Shown: positions 14,692 to 24,124, numbered from the stretch's first letter. The stretch: DNA of 47,224 bases from CBDBJK01 sp965206395 (GCA_965206395.1 CBDBJK010000025.1:1-47224), one strand, 5' to 3'. Notes: generated from the letters alone by a model not told the origin. Program-made: numbers and translations.

Positions 14692-16002
14692 TTAGACAAA
14701 CAGGCTTAGCGGATTCTCCAGCAATCGCTTGACTTCGACGATGAAGCGAGCGCCTTCAGCGCCATCCACGACACGGTGGTCGGCGGAAATGGTAGCCGTC
14801 ATGATCTGCGCGATGACGATCTGGTCGTCACGCACTACTGGCTTCTTCGCCACGGTGCCGATTGCCAAGACAGCAGTCTGTGGCGGATGGATAATGGCAA
14901 CGAAACTGGAAACGTCGAACATGCCCAGATTGCTGATGGCGAAGGTTCCACCGGTGTATTCCTGGGAGTGAAGAGCGCCGGTCTGCGCGCGGTCTGCAAG
15001 GTCTTTGCTTGCGGCAGCCAGTTCACGCAGCGACTTGTGGCCGCAATCCATGATTGCAGGGACAAGCAAACCTTCCTCTTGAGCCATTGCGATGCCAATA
15101 TTGATTTTGTCGTTCAGTTGAATGCCATCTTCATCGAAGAAGGCGTTAAACTTGGGGTAAACCTTCAGAGCATCAACACACGCCTTTACAATCAGATCGT
15201 TGACGGTAACACGAACCCCTTCGCCCTCCATCGCCTGGTTGATCTGCTGACGCAACTGCATTGCCTGCGTCATGTCAATGTCGGACGCCACATAGAAGTG
15301 CGGTTTTTCCTGCTTGCTTCTCACCGTGACCCTGGCGATCTGCTGGCGCATTCGTGAGAGCGGTATCTTCTCGGCAGTCGTCGCAGCCTCTGTTGAAGGC
15401 ATCACGGCCCTGGTGGGAGTCGGCGGTGCTTGAACAGGAGGCGCGACAGGCTCAATGACAGGCGGCGCTGGAGCCTCAATAGGGGCAGGCGCTGTGACAG
15501 CAGGTTCTGCTTCAAACCCTAGCACGTCGTCCTTGGTAATTCTCCCCCCTGGCCCTGTGCCCTGTAACTGTGACAGGTCAAGACCACGCTCGTCGGCCAA
15601 ACGACGGGCCACAGGAGAAGCTCGAACCCCAAAGGCCTCTTCAGGCAGGGGAGACTCCGTTGCAGGAGCTGCTGCATTCATCGAGGGAGCCGCGACGACA
15701 GGCGGCGGAGACGAAGCTAATGGGACTGTCTCTGACATCACAGTCGGCTCTGCTATGGATTCGCCTGCCGTGCCTATAATGGCAATTGCCTGACCAACCG
15801 ACACAGTGGAACCTTCTGCCACCAGTATTTTTTGAAGCAGACCCTCTGCATATGATTCAAATTCGACGACGGCCTTGTCCGTCTCGATCTCGGCGATTGG
15901 CTCGCCCATATACACCTCCGCTCCCTCCGGCTTTAGCCAGCGGACGATGGTGCCCTCCTGCATGTCATAACCCATCTGGGGCATCGTCAGTTCAGTTGCC
16001 AC
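14692..16002 (-). CDS. pdhC: Dihydrolipoamide acyltransferase (E2) of a pyruvate dehydrogenase-type complex
   Basis: The GTG start at 16002 follows GAGAGGGGG. The 436 residues comprise a lipoyl domain at 1-78 with lipoyl-lysine 43 in EIETDKAVVEFES, an Ala/Pro-rich linker, the E1/E3-binding domain at ~125-160 (ASPVARRLADERGLDLSQLQ), a second Pro/Ala linker, and the catalytic domain at ~210-436 with the active-site motif DHRVVDGAEGARF. It transfers the acyl group from lipoamide to CoA and forms the core of the complex. It is the last gene of the minus-strand set lpd, E1alpha, E1beta, E2, followed by a terminator. There is 128 bp between it and the E1beta gene. Confidence 0.92.
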   Translation of the reverse strand: MATELTMPQMGYDMQEGTIVRWLKPEGAEVYMGEPIAEIETDKAVVEFESYAEGLLQKILVAEGSTVSVGQAIAIIGTAGESIAEPTVMSETVPLASSPPPVVAAPSMNAAAPATESPLPEEAFGVRASPVARRLADERGLDLSQLQGTGPGGRITKDDVLGFEAEPAVTAPAPIEAPAPPVIEPVAPPVQAPPTPTRAVMPSTEAATTAEKIPLSRMRQQIARVTVRSKQEKPHFYVASDIDMTQAMQLRQQINQAMEGEGVRVTVNDLIVKACVDALKVYPKFNAFFDEDGIQLNDKINIGIAMAQEEGLLVPAIMDCGHKSLRELAAASKDLADRAQTGALHSQEYTGGTFAISNLGMFDVSSFVAIIHPPQTAVLAIGTVAKKPVVRDDQIVIAQIMTATISADHRVVDGAEGARFIVEVKRLLENPLSLFV

Positions 16003-16130
16003 AACGCACCCCCTCTCAAAGTGAAAATATGTGACCGTATGTTATTGGATACGTATATAAGTTATTATCAAATGCTGATCAGAGCAAACGAAAACAACCA
16101 CATCAAGCCCGCTTCGTTTAGATTGCGAGA

Positions 16131-17111
16131 CTATATGCCGAAAGTTCTTTCGATAGCCTTTACCACCTTCTCAGCGTTAGGTATTGCCGCCGCTTCGAGC
16201 TTGCTTGCGTATGGAATCGGGACATCTGCCCCTCCAACGCGAGCGACTGGTCCATCCAGGTAGTCAAAGGCCTCTTCCTGGATGCTGCAAGCAATTTCAG
16301 CCGCAAATCCGCCAGTCCGCCAAGTTTCCTCTACTACAATCGCGCGGTTTGTTCTCTTGACAGACTTTACCACAGTTTCGATGTCAAATGGGCGAAGGGT
16401 GCGCAGGTCGATGACCTCTGCTTGCCTACCTCTTGTTGATTCCAGAATCTCAGCCGCTTCCAAAGCGACCTGAGTCATTTTTGAATATGCCACAATCGTG
16501 ATGTCATCGCCTTGTCGACGCACGGATGCCTTGCCAAACGGAACCTCATACCTTTCTTCGGGAACCTCTCCCCGCACGCCATATAGGAGGGCATGTTCAG
16601 CGAACAGTATCGGGTTGTCATCCTGCACCGCAGTTCGAAGAAGGCCGAGAGCGTCGTATGGTGTAGATGGTACAACAACCTTAAGACCCGGCACAGAGGC
16701 ATACCATCCCTCAAAGCTCTGGGAATGGGTTGCCGCCAGTTGCGCTCCGCCACCTGTGACCGTTCTGATAATGACTGGCACTTTGAACTGACCATTAGAC
16801 ATATAACGCATTTTGGCCGCGTGATTCACAATCTGGTCGATAGCTAATAAAGTGAAATTGATTGTCATCATTTCCACTATCGGCTTCAGCCCGGCCATAG
16901 CCGCACCCACAGCAGAACCCATGACAACGGATTCAGATATAGGAGTGTCTTTGATTCGGTTAGAGCCATAATCCTCAAGGAAGCCCTTTGTCACAGCGTA
17001 AGCGCCGCCATATGCGCCTATATCCTCGCCCAATAGGAACACCCTTTCATCTTCCTCAATTGCCTCTCGCAAGCCTTTGGCAATGGCGTCCCTGATTATC
17101 ATCTCAGTCAT
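16131..17111 (-). CDS. pdhB: Pyruvate dehydrogenase-type E1 component, beta subunit
   Basis: This ~326-aa transketolase-type beta subunit has pyrimidine-binding and C-terminal domains. Family landmarks are LLGEDIGAYGGAYAVTKGFL, the FTLLAIDQIVNHAAKMRYMSNGQ helix region (shown here in parts: AIDQIVNHAAKMRYMS), TRTVTGGG-like RTVTGGGAQLAATHSQSFE and FVEETWRTGG-like VVEETWRTGGFAAEI. Together with the alpha subunit it decarboxylates pyruvate or a close 2-oxoacid using thiamine diphosphate and acylates lipoamide. ATG 17111 is preceded by GGAG at 6 bp and preferred over GTG 17123. The alpha-subunit stop lies ~15 bp upstream, so the two are co-translated. Confidence 0.92.
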   Translation of the reverse strand: MTEMIIRDAIAKGLREAIEEDERVFLLGEDIGAYGGAYAVTKGFLEDYGSNRIKDTPISESVVMGSAVGAAMAGLKPIVEMMTINFTLLAIDQIVNHAAKMRYMSNGQFKVPVIIRTVTGGGAQLAATHSQSFEGWYASVPGLKVVVPSTPYDALGLLRTAVQDDNPILFAEHALLYGVRGEVPEERYEVPFGKASVRRQGDDITIVAYSKMTQVALEAAEILESTRGRQAEVIDLRTLRPFDIETVVKSVKRTNRAIVVEETWRTGGFAAEIACSIQEEAFDYLDGPVARVGGADVPIPYASKLEAAAIPNAEKVVKAIERTFGI

Positions 17112-17125
17112 ACTTTGCTCCACGC

Positions 17126-18109
17126 TCAGGCATAGACGTTATCGTATAATGAGTCGAGGTCTGGTTCGGGACTCTCCTCCGCAAAGCTCACGGCTTCTTC
17201 GATCGCGTTGTCGACTTCTTCGTCAATGCGATCAACCTCTTCGTCGGTAAGGAGGCTTTCACTCAAGCACATGGCCTTGAAGGTATCTATTGGATCCTTC
17301 AATCTCCATTCATCGACTTCAAGTGATTCTCGATACACTGAGGGGTCGGCAACGGAGTGCCCTCGGAACCTGTATGTCATCGCTTCGAGAAATACAGGCC
17401 CGTTGTCCGTTCGCACACGCTTCAGGGCTTCAACAGTGGCCTCATGAATTGCCATCACATCCATTCCATCGATTTGCGCCGCAGGAATCTTGTATGCCTC
17501 GGCCGCGAGGTATATATCCTTACCCCCGGCATGAGTAAGATCAACGTGAGTTCCCATCCCATATAGATTATTTTCCAGGAAAAAGAGCACAGGCAGTTTC
17601 CATAGGGACGCCAGATTTAATGACTCATGGAATTCGCCCTCGTTGACTGCCCCATCACCAAAGAAACATAGCACGACTCGGCCGTCGCCACGATACTTGC
17701 TAGCCAGAGCGAGGCCAACCGCAATAGGGAGTTGACCACCTACTATTGCGTAACCGCCCATGAAGTTCTTGGACGCATCGAAGAGGTGCATGGAGCCGCC
17801 TTTTCCTCCGCTGCTGCCACCGACTTTGCCATAAAGCTCGGCCATCACGACCTTCGGGTCCATGCCCTTCATGAGGGCATGGCCGTGGTCACGATAGTGG
17901 CTAACGACATAATCGTCCTCATTGAGGGCCGCAATAGAGCCGACCGCAATCGCCTCTTCGCCGATATACAAGTGCAAGAAGCCTCTGATCTTGCCCTGCA
18001 TGTACAATCGCCCGCTAGCCTCCTCGAACCGGCGGATCAAGAGCATCTGCCTGTAGTATTCGGCTGCCTGTGTCCTTTCAATGTTCAATGCGGTCCTCGT
18101 TTTTTCCAT
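17126..18109 (-). CDS. pdhA: Pyruvate dehydrogenase-type E1 component, alpha subunit
   Basis: Start set at ATG 18109, with AAAGGGA upstream; an in-frame upstream ATG at 18139 adds an unlikely tail. The ~327-aa protein has the thiamine-diphosphate motif GDGAVNEGEFHESLNLASLWKL in two parts (FFGDGAVNEGEFHES; ENNLYGMGTHVDL) and the phosphorylation-loop-like segment YRFRGHSVADPSVYR. GHALMKGMDP and KGGSMHLFDASKNFMGG are typical of PDH/acetoin-type alpha subunits. It works with the adjacent beta subunit. The preceding lpd gene is 141 bp upstream of this start on the same strand. Confidence 0.92.
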   Translation of the reverse strand: MEKTRTALNIERTQAAEYYRQMLLIRRFEEASGRLYMQGKIRGFLHLYIGEEAIAVGSIAALNEDDYVVSHYRDHGHALMKGMDPKVVMAELYGKVGGSSGGKGGSMHLFDASKNFMGGYAIVGGQLPIAVGLALASKYRGDGRVVLCFFGDGAVNEGEFHESLNLASLWKLPVLFFLENNLYGMGTHVDLTHAGGKDIYLAAEAYKIPAAQIDGMDVMAIHEATVEALKRVRTDNGPVFLEAMTYRFRGHSVADPSVYRESLEVDEWRLKDPIDTFKAMCLSESLLTDEEVDRIDEEVDNAIEEAVSFAEESPEPDLDSLYDNVYA

Positions 18110-18250
18110 ACTTTTGATCCCTTTCAGATCTCTGGCCAACTGAAGCTCGTCGGCTTCTAATTGACCGTTGCTAATGTACTAAATCACGGGCTTAGACTGA
18201 AATATATCAGATACGAACTGGACTATATGCACGTTGCTCAAATGTAACAC

Positions 18251-19633
18251 TCAAGCGTGAATAGCCTGCCCGTCCGCGGCTAGAGCCGCCTCCTTCAGTG
18301 TCTCGGATATGGTAGGGTGAGGATGGACAAGCCAGCCTAGCTCTGTCGTCGTGCCCTCAAGCAACTTCGTCAACGCCAGTTCCCCTAAAAGCTCCGTTAC
18401 CTCAGCGCCGATCATGTGAACTCCCAGGATTTCTCCCACATCAGCATCCACCACAAGCTTCACTAGGCCATCGGTTTCGCCAAGCGCCAGAGCTTTGCCA
18501 CTCGCCGAGAGCGGGAACTTGCCTATTTTGATGGTGAATCCCTGTTCGCGTGCCTGTGCCTCCGTGAGGCCAAAGCTGGCAACCTGAGGCTTGCAATATA
18601 TGGCCTTGGGCATCGTATCGTAGTCGAGTTGCGGAGGATTCAGACCAGCTATGGTTTCCACTGCCGCAACGCCCTGAGCCGAAGCCACGTGTGCCAAAAG
18701 CATCTTGCCAGTCACGTCGCCGATGGCATATATGCCTGGGATGTTGGTCTTCATCTGGTCATCAATGACAATGAAGCTACGATCAGTTTCGATCCCCACT
18801 GATTCGAGTCCAATTCCGTCCGTGTTGCCCTGAACACCAACCGCAACCAACACTTTATCGCCCTCGATGACCGTCTCATTGGCTCCCACGGAAACAGTTA
18901 CCTCAGCCTTGTTGCCGTTGACAAAGATTCCATTCACACTGGCCCCAACCATGGCCTCGATTCCTTGTCGCTTGAACGCGCGTTCAAGTTGTTGGCTCAA
19001 CTCTTCGTCTTCCTGAGGTATGAGTCGAGGGAGCAATTCGATGATCGTAACGGCTGCCCCATAAGTTCTATAGATGTACGCGAACTCTGCTCCTGTCGCG
19101 CCGCCTCCTATGATGATTACCCTTTGAGGCACTTCACGCAACTCCAACGCCTCACGGCTCGTAATAACAGTCTCGCCGTCGATAGGAATGTTAGGAAGAG
19201 GGCGCTGCCTGGCCCCGGTTGCAATGATTATGTTGTTTGCCGAGATCTTACCATCGGTTTCCACGATTTCAATTGTGTTCTGGTCTCGGAGGATGCCGGT
19301 GCCTTTTATGTGCTCTACGTTGTTTTTCTTTAGCAAAAAGCCGACGCCCGTCGTGAGACGACGTACTACGTGGCGACTACGGTCTATGGCCTTGCCGAAA
19401 TCGTATTGCATATTATCGAAGCTGATTCCAAAATCCTCGGCATGCCTTACCAAGTCGAGTACTTCAGCATTTCTGAGCAGTGCCTTGCTAGGTATGCAGC
19501 CCCAATTGAGACATATGCCGCCAAGTTCATCACGTTCTATAATAGCCGTTTTCATACCCAATTGGCCCGCTCGTATTGCGGCCACATACCCGCCGGGGCC
19601 TGAACCCAACACTACCAGGTCGTAATCTGCCAA
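18251..19633 (-). CDS. lpdA: Dihydrolipoamide dehydrogenase (E3)
   Basis: The TTG start at 19633 has GAGGTG 5 bp upstream. The 460 residues carry the FAD-binding GSGPGGYVAAIRAGQLG motif, the redox-active disulfide GGICLNWGCIPSK, an NAD-binding IIIGGGATGAEFAYIYRTYG motif, the second FAD motif YAIGDVTGKMLLAHVASAQG, and the C-terminal catalytic His-Glu pair in HPHPTISE. It reoxidises dihydrolipoamide of the complex with NAD+. First gene of the minus-strand operon. It probably also serves the second E1 pair at 32.7 kb, since no other E3 is in the window. Confidence 0.95.
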   Translation of the reverse strand: MADYDLVVLGSGPGGYVAAIRAGQLGMKTAIIERDELGGICLNWGCIPSKALLRNAEVLDLVRHAEDFGISFDNMQYDFGKAIDRSRHVVRRLTTGVGFLLKKNNVEHIKGTGILRDQNTIEIVETDGKISANNIIIATGARQRPLPNIPIDGETVITSREALELREVPQRVIIIGGGATGAEFAYIYRTYGAAVTIIELLPRLIPQEDEELSQQLERAFKRQGIEAMVGASVNGIFVNGNKAEVTVSVGANETVIEGDKVLVAVGVQGNTDGIGLESVGIETDRSFIVIDDQMKTNIPGIYAIGDVTGKMLLAHVASAQGVAAVETIAGLNPPQLDYDTMPKAIYCKPQVASFGLTEAQAREQGFTIKIGKFPLSASGKALALGETDGLVKLVVDADVGEILGVHMIGAEVTELLGELALTKLLEGTTTELGWLVHPHPTISETLKEAALAADGQAIHA

Positions 19634-19689
19634 GTACGCACCTCAAATTTGGGAATTTCATCTCCCAATCGTTTATTTATTCAGGATTC

Positions 19690-19718
19690 ATTTTACACTA
19701 TACTATTTGGGTTATAAA
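19690..19718 (-). promoter_or_regulatory. Probable promoter of the lpd-pdh operon
   Basis: On the minus strand TTTATA (complement of 19713-19718), 17 bp, TAAAAT (complement of 19690-19695). It lies 57 bp upstream of the lpd start. The -35 is a weak match. Confidence 0.42.
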
Positions 19719-20067
19719 AGCTAATTTTTTTGGTCCTTAAAGGCGAAAGTAGTCGACGGCGACACAGTGAAGGTGTCGACAGTAGCACTAACTATACATC
19801 ACGCCAATGTTTTTACTGTCTCGTGGCGACGCGGACATGCCAAGCTAGCTATTCGATGCCAACCTCAGTGAAGGAGATCCCCTCGCTGCAATATTGCCGC
19901 CACGCCCCAACTGTTACACATCTGAAGATTTTTAGCATAGAATCCATTCTGCTGATAGGCATTTGAGGCCCTCTTTCGGGCATCGGGCTGTCTCAGGACA
20001 CGAAGGAAGTGAAATGTCGCCTCACAACCTTGACAGCGAATACTCGCCAGACTAACATATTGATAGA
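19719..20067. other. Non-coding stretch between the pdh operon and tRNA genes
   Basis: Nothing convincing is seen. A short plus-strand run (KVVDGDTVKV near 19744-19773) recalls the start of a staphylococcal-nuclease domain but is not continued. It is probably leader/promoter DNA for the tRNA pair. Confidence 0.4.
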
Positions 20068-20140
<73 letters not shown>

Positions 20141-20195
20141 CGCCAGCCGACTATTCGCACGGCGTGCCAGGGCGCTACGAATGTGGCTTCTGCGA

Positions 20196-20270
20196 GCGGA
20201 AGTGGCTCAGTGGTAGAGCATCACCTTGCCAAGGTGAGGGTCGTGGGTTCAAATCCCATCTTCCGCTCCA
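20196..20270 (+). tRNA. tRNA-Gly (GCC)
   Basis: The acceptor stem GCGGAAG pairs with CTTCCGC, discriminator T, with an encoded CCA at 20268-20270. The anticodon loop TTGCCAA gives anticodon GCC; the T arm is GTGGG-TTCAAAT-CCCAT. It lies 55 bp after tRNA-Phe and is likely co-transcribed with it. Confidence 0.95.
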
Positions 20271-21051
20271 ATTTTCATCTTTTGGATTATCATAACAGTC
20301 TGGCTAACCGCTCTAAACAGCAACTCCTACTGTATGCCCTCGCCCGCCAGAGCCTGAGGATTCGTAAACGCTGTCTCCAATGTCCAGAGCACATCCGGCG
20401 GCGTTATGCCTAACGCTCGCTTGAGCTTTTCCATATTTAGTGTGGTATGCGCCCTCACACGCTCTGGATAGCCCGCCTGTGTCGACAATATCGGTTCCAC
20501 CAGGCTTTCATCCGACCCAACAATACGAGCGCACAGCCGCGCCGCCTCATCGTATGAAATCTCCTGTTCGCCGGAAACGTGAAATGTGCCGCGAAGCCGT
20601 TGGTCTATGAGCAGCTTCAGCGTGGACACCACAAAGGACAGAGGCATCGGAGCCATGCGCATGTCCTTGAAAGGGTGGATCGACTCTCCTATGCTCAGGG
20701 CGTCGACCCACCCGGAGAACAAGATGTCTTTCGGGCTAATGATCTTGGTGAAGCGCACGATAGTGACTGAATCGGGCCATTCTCCAAGCAGATGCTCGAC
20801 CTCTGCTTTTTGCTTCCCGTATTCGGTGACAGGCGACGCAGGGTCATCCTCGAGATAGTATGGCTTCGACCCTTCGAACACATGGTCGCTCGACAGATAT
20901 ATGACAAATGCCCCGTTGTCCAGCAGTTTTCTCATCAGCCCCATCACGCCGTGTACGTTGACGTGCCTGCTCCCTGCGGGGTCTCGCTTGCAAGCGCCGA
21001 CCCTGGTTATCCCGGCGCACACGACGACAACAGATTTGGGCGAGAGGCTAG

Positions 21052-22524
21052 CAGCCTGTCCGAGTAATGCGGGGCAGTAAGGGTTAAAATAGAGGCAAAG
21101 CTGGGTTGAGGAGGCAGGGATGAGCAAGACCTTTCGCCGCTATGAGCCAGATCAGATGCTGCTGATGCCGGTGGCCCTTCAGGAGTGGCTACCCGCGGAC
21201 CATCTGGCCTACTTCATCTCCGATGTGGTGGACCAGGTGGACTTGAAGGAAATCCTGAGCAGGTATGAGGGAGAGGAGCGAGGCTATCCTCCCTACCATC
21301 CGGTGATGATGGTAAAGGTGCTGGTCTACGCCTACTGTGTTGGGGCACCCTCCTCCCGGCGCATCGAGAAGCGTCTCCATGAAGACATTGCCTTCCGTGT
21401 GCTGGCGGCCAACAACACGCCCGACTTCCGCACCATCTCCGACTTCCGCAAGGAACACCTGGTAGCGCTGGGAGGTCTCTTTCTAAAGGTGCTGGAGCTA
21501 TGCCGCCAAGCCGGGCTGGCCAAGCTGGGGCACGTTTCCCTGGATGGGACTAAGGTGAAAGCCAACGCCTCCAAGCATAAGGCCATGAGCTACGGCAAGA
21601 TGAAAGAGAAAAGGGCACGACTGGAGGCAGAGGTTGAGGAGCTACTCAAGCGGGCTCAGGAGGTGGACGAAGAAGAGGACCGGCGCTACGGGAAGGACCG
21701 GCGCGGGGATGAGTTGCCCGTGGAACTGGCCTTTCGCGAAAGCCGGCTGAAGAAGATTAGAGAGGCCCAGGAGGCCCTGGAAGCGGAGGCCCAAGCCCAG
21801 GGGAAGGAAGCCCCGGAGGATAAGGCCCAGCGGAACTTCACCGACCCGGACTCTCGCATAATGCCAGGCCCTGGGGGTAAGGAGTTCAGCCAATCTTACA
21901 ACTGTCAGGCGGCGGTGGACAGCGCCCATCAGGTGATTGTGGCGGCCGATGTCACCAACCAGCCCCCCGACCAGGGCTGGGCCCTACCCCTGGTGCAGCA
22001 GACAGAGAACAACACTGGCACTCTACCCAGAGAAGCATCGGCCGATGCTGGCTACTACTCGGCCCAAGCGGTAGCGGAACTCTACGCTTTAGGAGTAGAC
22101 CCCTTCATCCCACCGGATAAGACCCGGCATGGAACGGTGATACCGTCGGCACCTCGAGGTCGTATTCCCAGGCATCTGTCGCCGGCGGACCGGATGCGAA
22201 GGAAGCTGCGAACCCAGCGGGGTCGGCAGCGTTACGCCCTGAGGATGGAGACGGTAGAGCCGGTGTTCGGGCAGATCAAACAGGCTCGGGGCTTCCGGCA
22301 GTTTCTGCTCCGAGGATTAGCGAAGGTGAAGTTGGAGTGGAAGCTAATCTGCGCTGGACACAACCTGCTCAAGCTCTTCTCTGCCCTGAACAGCCACCCC
22401 AAGCCAGGGAGTCGGATGGTGGCATAAGAGACTATCTTTGACGCCCGCTGACCAGGAGCCCCCACGGAAGCAACTACTTATCCCTCACGCCCCAACTCCC
22501 ATTAGTAATTACCCAGACAGGCTC
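21052..22524 (+). mobile_element. IS1182-family insertion sequence, 1473 bp, with CTAG duplication
   Basis: The ends share AGCCTGTCYGRGTAAT as inverted repeats (from 21053 and complement ending 22523). Flanking CTAG at 21048-21051 and 22525-22528 is a palindromic 4-bp target duplication typical of the family. One complete transposase gene lies inside. The element has no visible damage and interrupts an RmlD-like gene in the opposite orientation. Confidence 0.9.
21120..22427 (+). CDS. IS1182-family transposase
   Basis: The ATG at 21120 follows GAGGAGGCAGGG. The 435-aa protein has an N-terminal DUF772 domain (HPVMMVKVLVYAYCVGAPSS), the first catalytic Asp in VSLDGTKVKANAS, a long charged coiled-coil insertion (~160-235) typical of IS1182, the second Asp in EASADAGYYSA and the Glu in METVEPVFGQIKQARGFRQF. 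Full length and undamaged, so the element may be active. Confidence 0.93.
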   Translation: MSKTFRRYEPDQMLLMPVALQEWLPADHLAYFISDVVDQVDLKEILSRYEGEERGYPPYHPVMMVKVLVYAYCVGAPSSRRIEKRLHEDIAFRVLAANNTPDFRTISDFRKEHLVALGGLFLKVLELCRQAGLAKLGHVSLDGTKVKANASKHKAMSYGKMKEKRARLEAEVEELLKRAQEVDEEEDRRYGKDRRGDELPVELAFRESRLKKIREAQEALEAEAQAQGKEAPEDKAQRNFTDPDSRIMPGPGGKEFSQSYNCQAAVDSAHQVIVAADVTNQPPDQGWALPLVQQTENNTGTLPREASADAGYYSAQAVAELYALGVDPFIPPDKTRHGTVIPSAPRGRIPRHLSPADRMRRKLRTQRGRQRYALRMETVEPVFGQIKQARGFRQFLLRGLAKVKLEWKLICAGHNLLKLFSALNSHPKPGSRMVA

Positions 22525-22699
22525 CTAGGCCAATTTACAACGTCATCGGTCAGGTCAAGATAAAGGCGAGAATCGTCCGTTTGCTCGGGCCGGCGTGTCG
22601 TGCCAATGGCTGGCTGTCCGGCTTTCTTCATGATTTTCAACAGCGCTCCACCAACCACGCTGTCCGAGCCAATTATTAGTGTTGCTGGGGTCGCAGTTT

Positions 22700-22768
22700 T
22701 CATCTAATTCCATTCAACATTGTTTTTGCAATCACTTGCGCAGACGTAACAGCATTTCTTTTCGACAT
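22700..22768 (-). CDS. 22-codon reading frame coupled to the RmlD-like start (possible leader peptide)
   Basis: Frame MSKRNAVTSAQVIAKTMLNG followed by IR; its TGA overlaps the RmlD-like ATG as ATGA, the usual geometry for translational coupling, with GAAGG just upstream of its ATG. It could be a leader peptide or the last codons of an older upstream gene that has decayed. No homology is recognised. Confidence 0.3.
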   Translation of the reverse strand: MSKRNAVTSAQVIAKTMLNGIR

Positions 22769-23162
22769 ACCTTCGCCCTGCAATGGTGAACGTTATCGTC
22801 GGTATTGTCAAAAGAACCGATCGAGCCGGGGTTCAGCGTCAAGTCATGACGCGAACAGCAGCACAGGGGCATCCTCACGGGTGGGAGCATTCTTCTACAC
22901 TACGACAATTACCTATATCGCCCCAGAGAATCGCAACCGAAACATCGATTACAATGTGAATGCCATCCACATTTATATTGTCGAAAAATGGGAAGTGAAT
23001 TCCAGGGAATCTTAGCTCTGCACCCGAGCTTACCTGCGGCGAATGTCCACTTTTTCGCTGTGCCAGCAACTCGACACTATGCGGCGCTGATGCTAGTACG
23101 AGGATACATTGGCCTCCGTCATCCTGCCCATTGCGTGATAGACGACGCGCTCCACGATTGGT
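22769..23162. other. Stretch with no recognised gene
   Basis: Short frames exist on both strands, but none shows a family motif or good ribosome-binding site. The position between uppP and the split RmlD-like gene, plus the leader frame above, allows a decayed gene here; the sequence alone does not show it. Confidence 0.4.
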
Positions 23163-23951
23163 TTAGCTATTGAACCCTTGCCAGATCGCCCCAAGCAGGA
23201 TGGCCGCGCCGACGATGATGACAAACGCCGCGAAGTTGACCCGCTCTGCTACGACAAGAAGTGCTCGAATAGTGGCAAATCCCACGATACAGGCAATTAC
23301 AGCGGCTAACAACCCATTCCCGGATGTTAGGACTCCCCTGTCAATACTGACGTAGATTCCAGCCGCCAGACTTGCGGGAATGCTCATCAAAAAGCTAAGA
23401 ACAAGGGCTTCACGTCGATCAATCTCGCGCGCAAGCAGCGCCGCGACAGTCAGTCCCGAACGACTGAGGCCGGGCAGCACGGCAAAACCCTGCGCAAACC
23501 CCGCAAACACGGCGTCAATTGGAGAAATCTCCTGTCTGCCTCGTGTCCCGGATTGCCGTTTCCGAAGCTGAAGGCCTCCCGTGATGAACATGAGCAAACC
23601 CACAAGCCCCATTGATACAGCACCCACTCTCCCTGAAAGCTCTTCGACGGCCAACAGCAAAGGAAATCCCACAAGCGCGCTTATGGCAGTGGCGACAAGC
23701 AGGTATACTATCAGAGGTGATGGTTTAAGCGGGTTGCTAACCGCATCTCCAATAATCACACGCACTTCGCCTCTTAAGGCAATCAACGCCGACAATGACG
23801 TGCCGATGTGTAGCCAGAGAGCAAAAGCGATGGCCTCACTCAACGAACTCTCATAGAAAATAGAATGGACAGCGGAAGTGACGCCTTCAGAACTGACCGG
23901 GAGCCATTCGGTAATGCCTTGCAGCAATCCCAGTAGGACAGCAATTATCAT
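23163..23951 (-). CDS. uppP: Undecaprenyl-diphosphatase family protein (UppP/BacA), variant motif
   Basis: The 262-aa protein is mostly hydrophobic with ~8 helices. Motif 1 is GLLQGITEWLPVSSEGV and motif 2 is LPGLSRSGLTVAALL, where bacterial enzymes usually read (E/Q)GxTEFLPVSSxGH and PGxSRSGxT. The glutamate, serines and arginine are kept, but Val replaces the His after SSxG; a His occurs six residues further on (SAVHSIF). The canonical enzyme recycles the C55 lipid carrier by removing one phosphate. This variant may still do so or may act on another prenyl diphosphate. The start ATG 23951 has GGAG ~9 bp upstream. Confidence 0.85.
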   Translation of the reverse strand: MIIAVLLGLLQGITEWLPVSSEGVTSAVHSIFYESSLSEAIAFALWLHIGTSLSALIALRGEVRVIIGDAVSNPLKPSPLIVYLLVATAISALVGFPLLLAVEELSGRVGAVSMGLVGLLMFITGGLQLRKRQSGTRGRQEISPIDAVFAGFAQGFAVLPGLSRSGLTVAALLAREIDRREALVLSFLMSIPASLAAGIYVSIDRGVLTSGNGLLAAVIACIVGFATIRALLVVAERVNFAAFVIIVGAAILLGAIWQGFNS

Positions 23952-24124
23952 GTATGTGCACTCCGTGCGATGCCATCATTAAATACAGACTATCTTGTAT
24001 ATAACCAGATTTTCCGACTGGGTCGCCTAAGTCAGCTTGATTGTGGGCGCACTCGACGGTAAACCATTGGCATAGCTGGAGAACAATGTCATGCATAACC
24101 AAGGAGGCCACAAAGGGACAAGCG
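23952..24124. other. Short non-coding stretch upstream of uppP
   Basis: No gene is recognised. It is probably the uppP leader plus remnants associated with the histidine-kinase fossil next to it. Confidence 0.4.

Larger units (their letters stand above)
20327..22703 (-). pseudogene. RmlD-like NAD(P)-dependent sugar-nucleotide reductase, split by an IS
   Basis: The start (ATG 22703) and N-terminal part lie at 22703-22525 and the remainder at 21051-20327; an IS1182-family element separates them. Removing the element and one CTAG copy restores one open frame of about 299 residues, joining ...DDVVNWP to SLSPKSVVVVCAG. The rebuilt protein has an N-terminal Rossmann motif (LIIGSDSVVGGALLKIM), the LSSDHVFEG motif, and the catalytic YxxxK in EYGKQKAE, as in extended SDRs of the dTDP-4-dehydrorhamnose reductase type. 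It would reduce a sugar nucleotide or related substrate. The insertion abolishes it as it stands, although no other lesion is seen. A 22-codon reading frame overlaps its start by ATGA. Confidence 0.85.

Noticed and set aside
19744..19773. KVVDGDTVKV segment resembling the start of a staphylococcal-nuclease domain
   Set aside because: Only about ten residues match, there is no continuation of the fold, and no start signal; treated as chance or an unprovable remnant.
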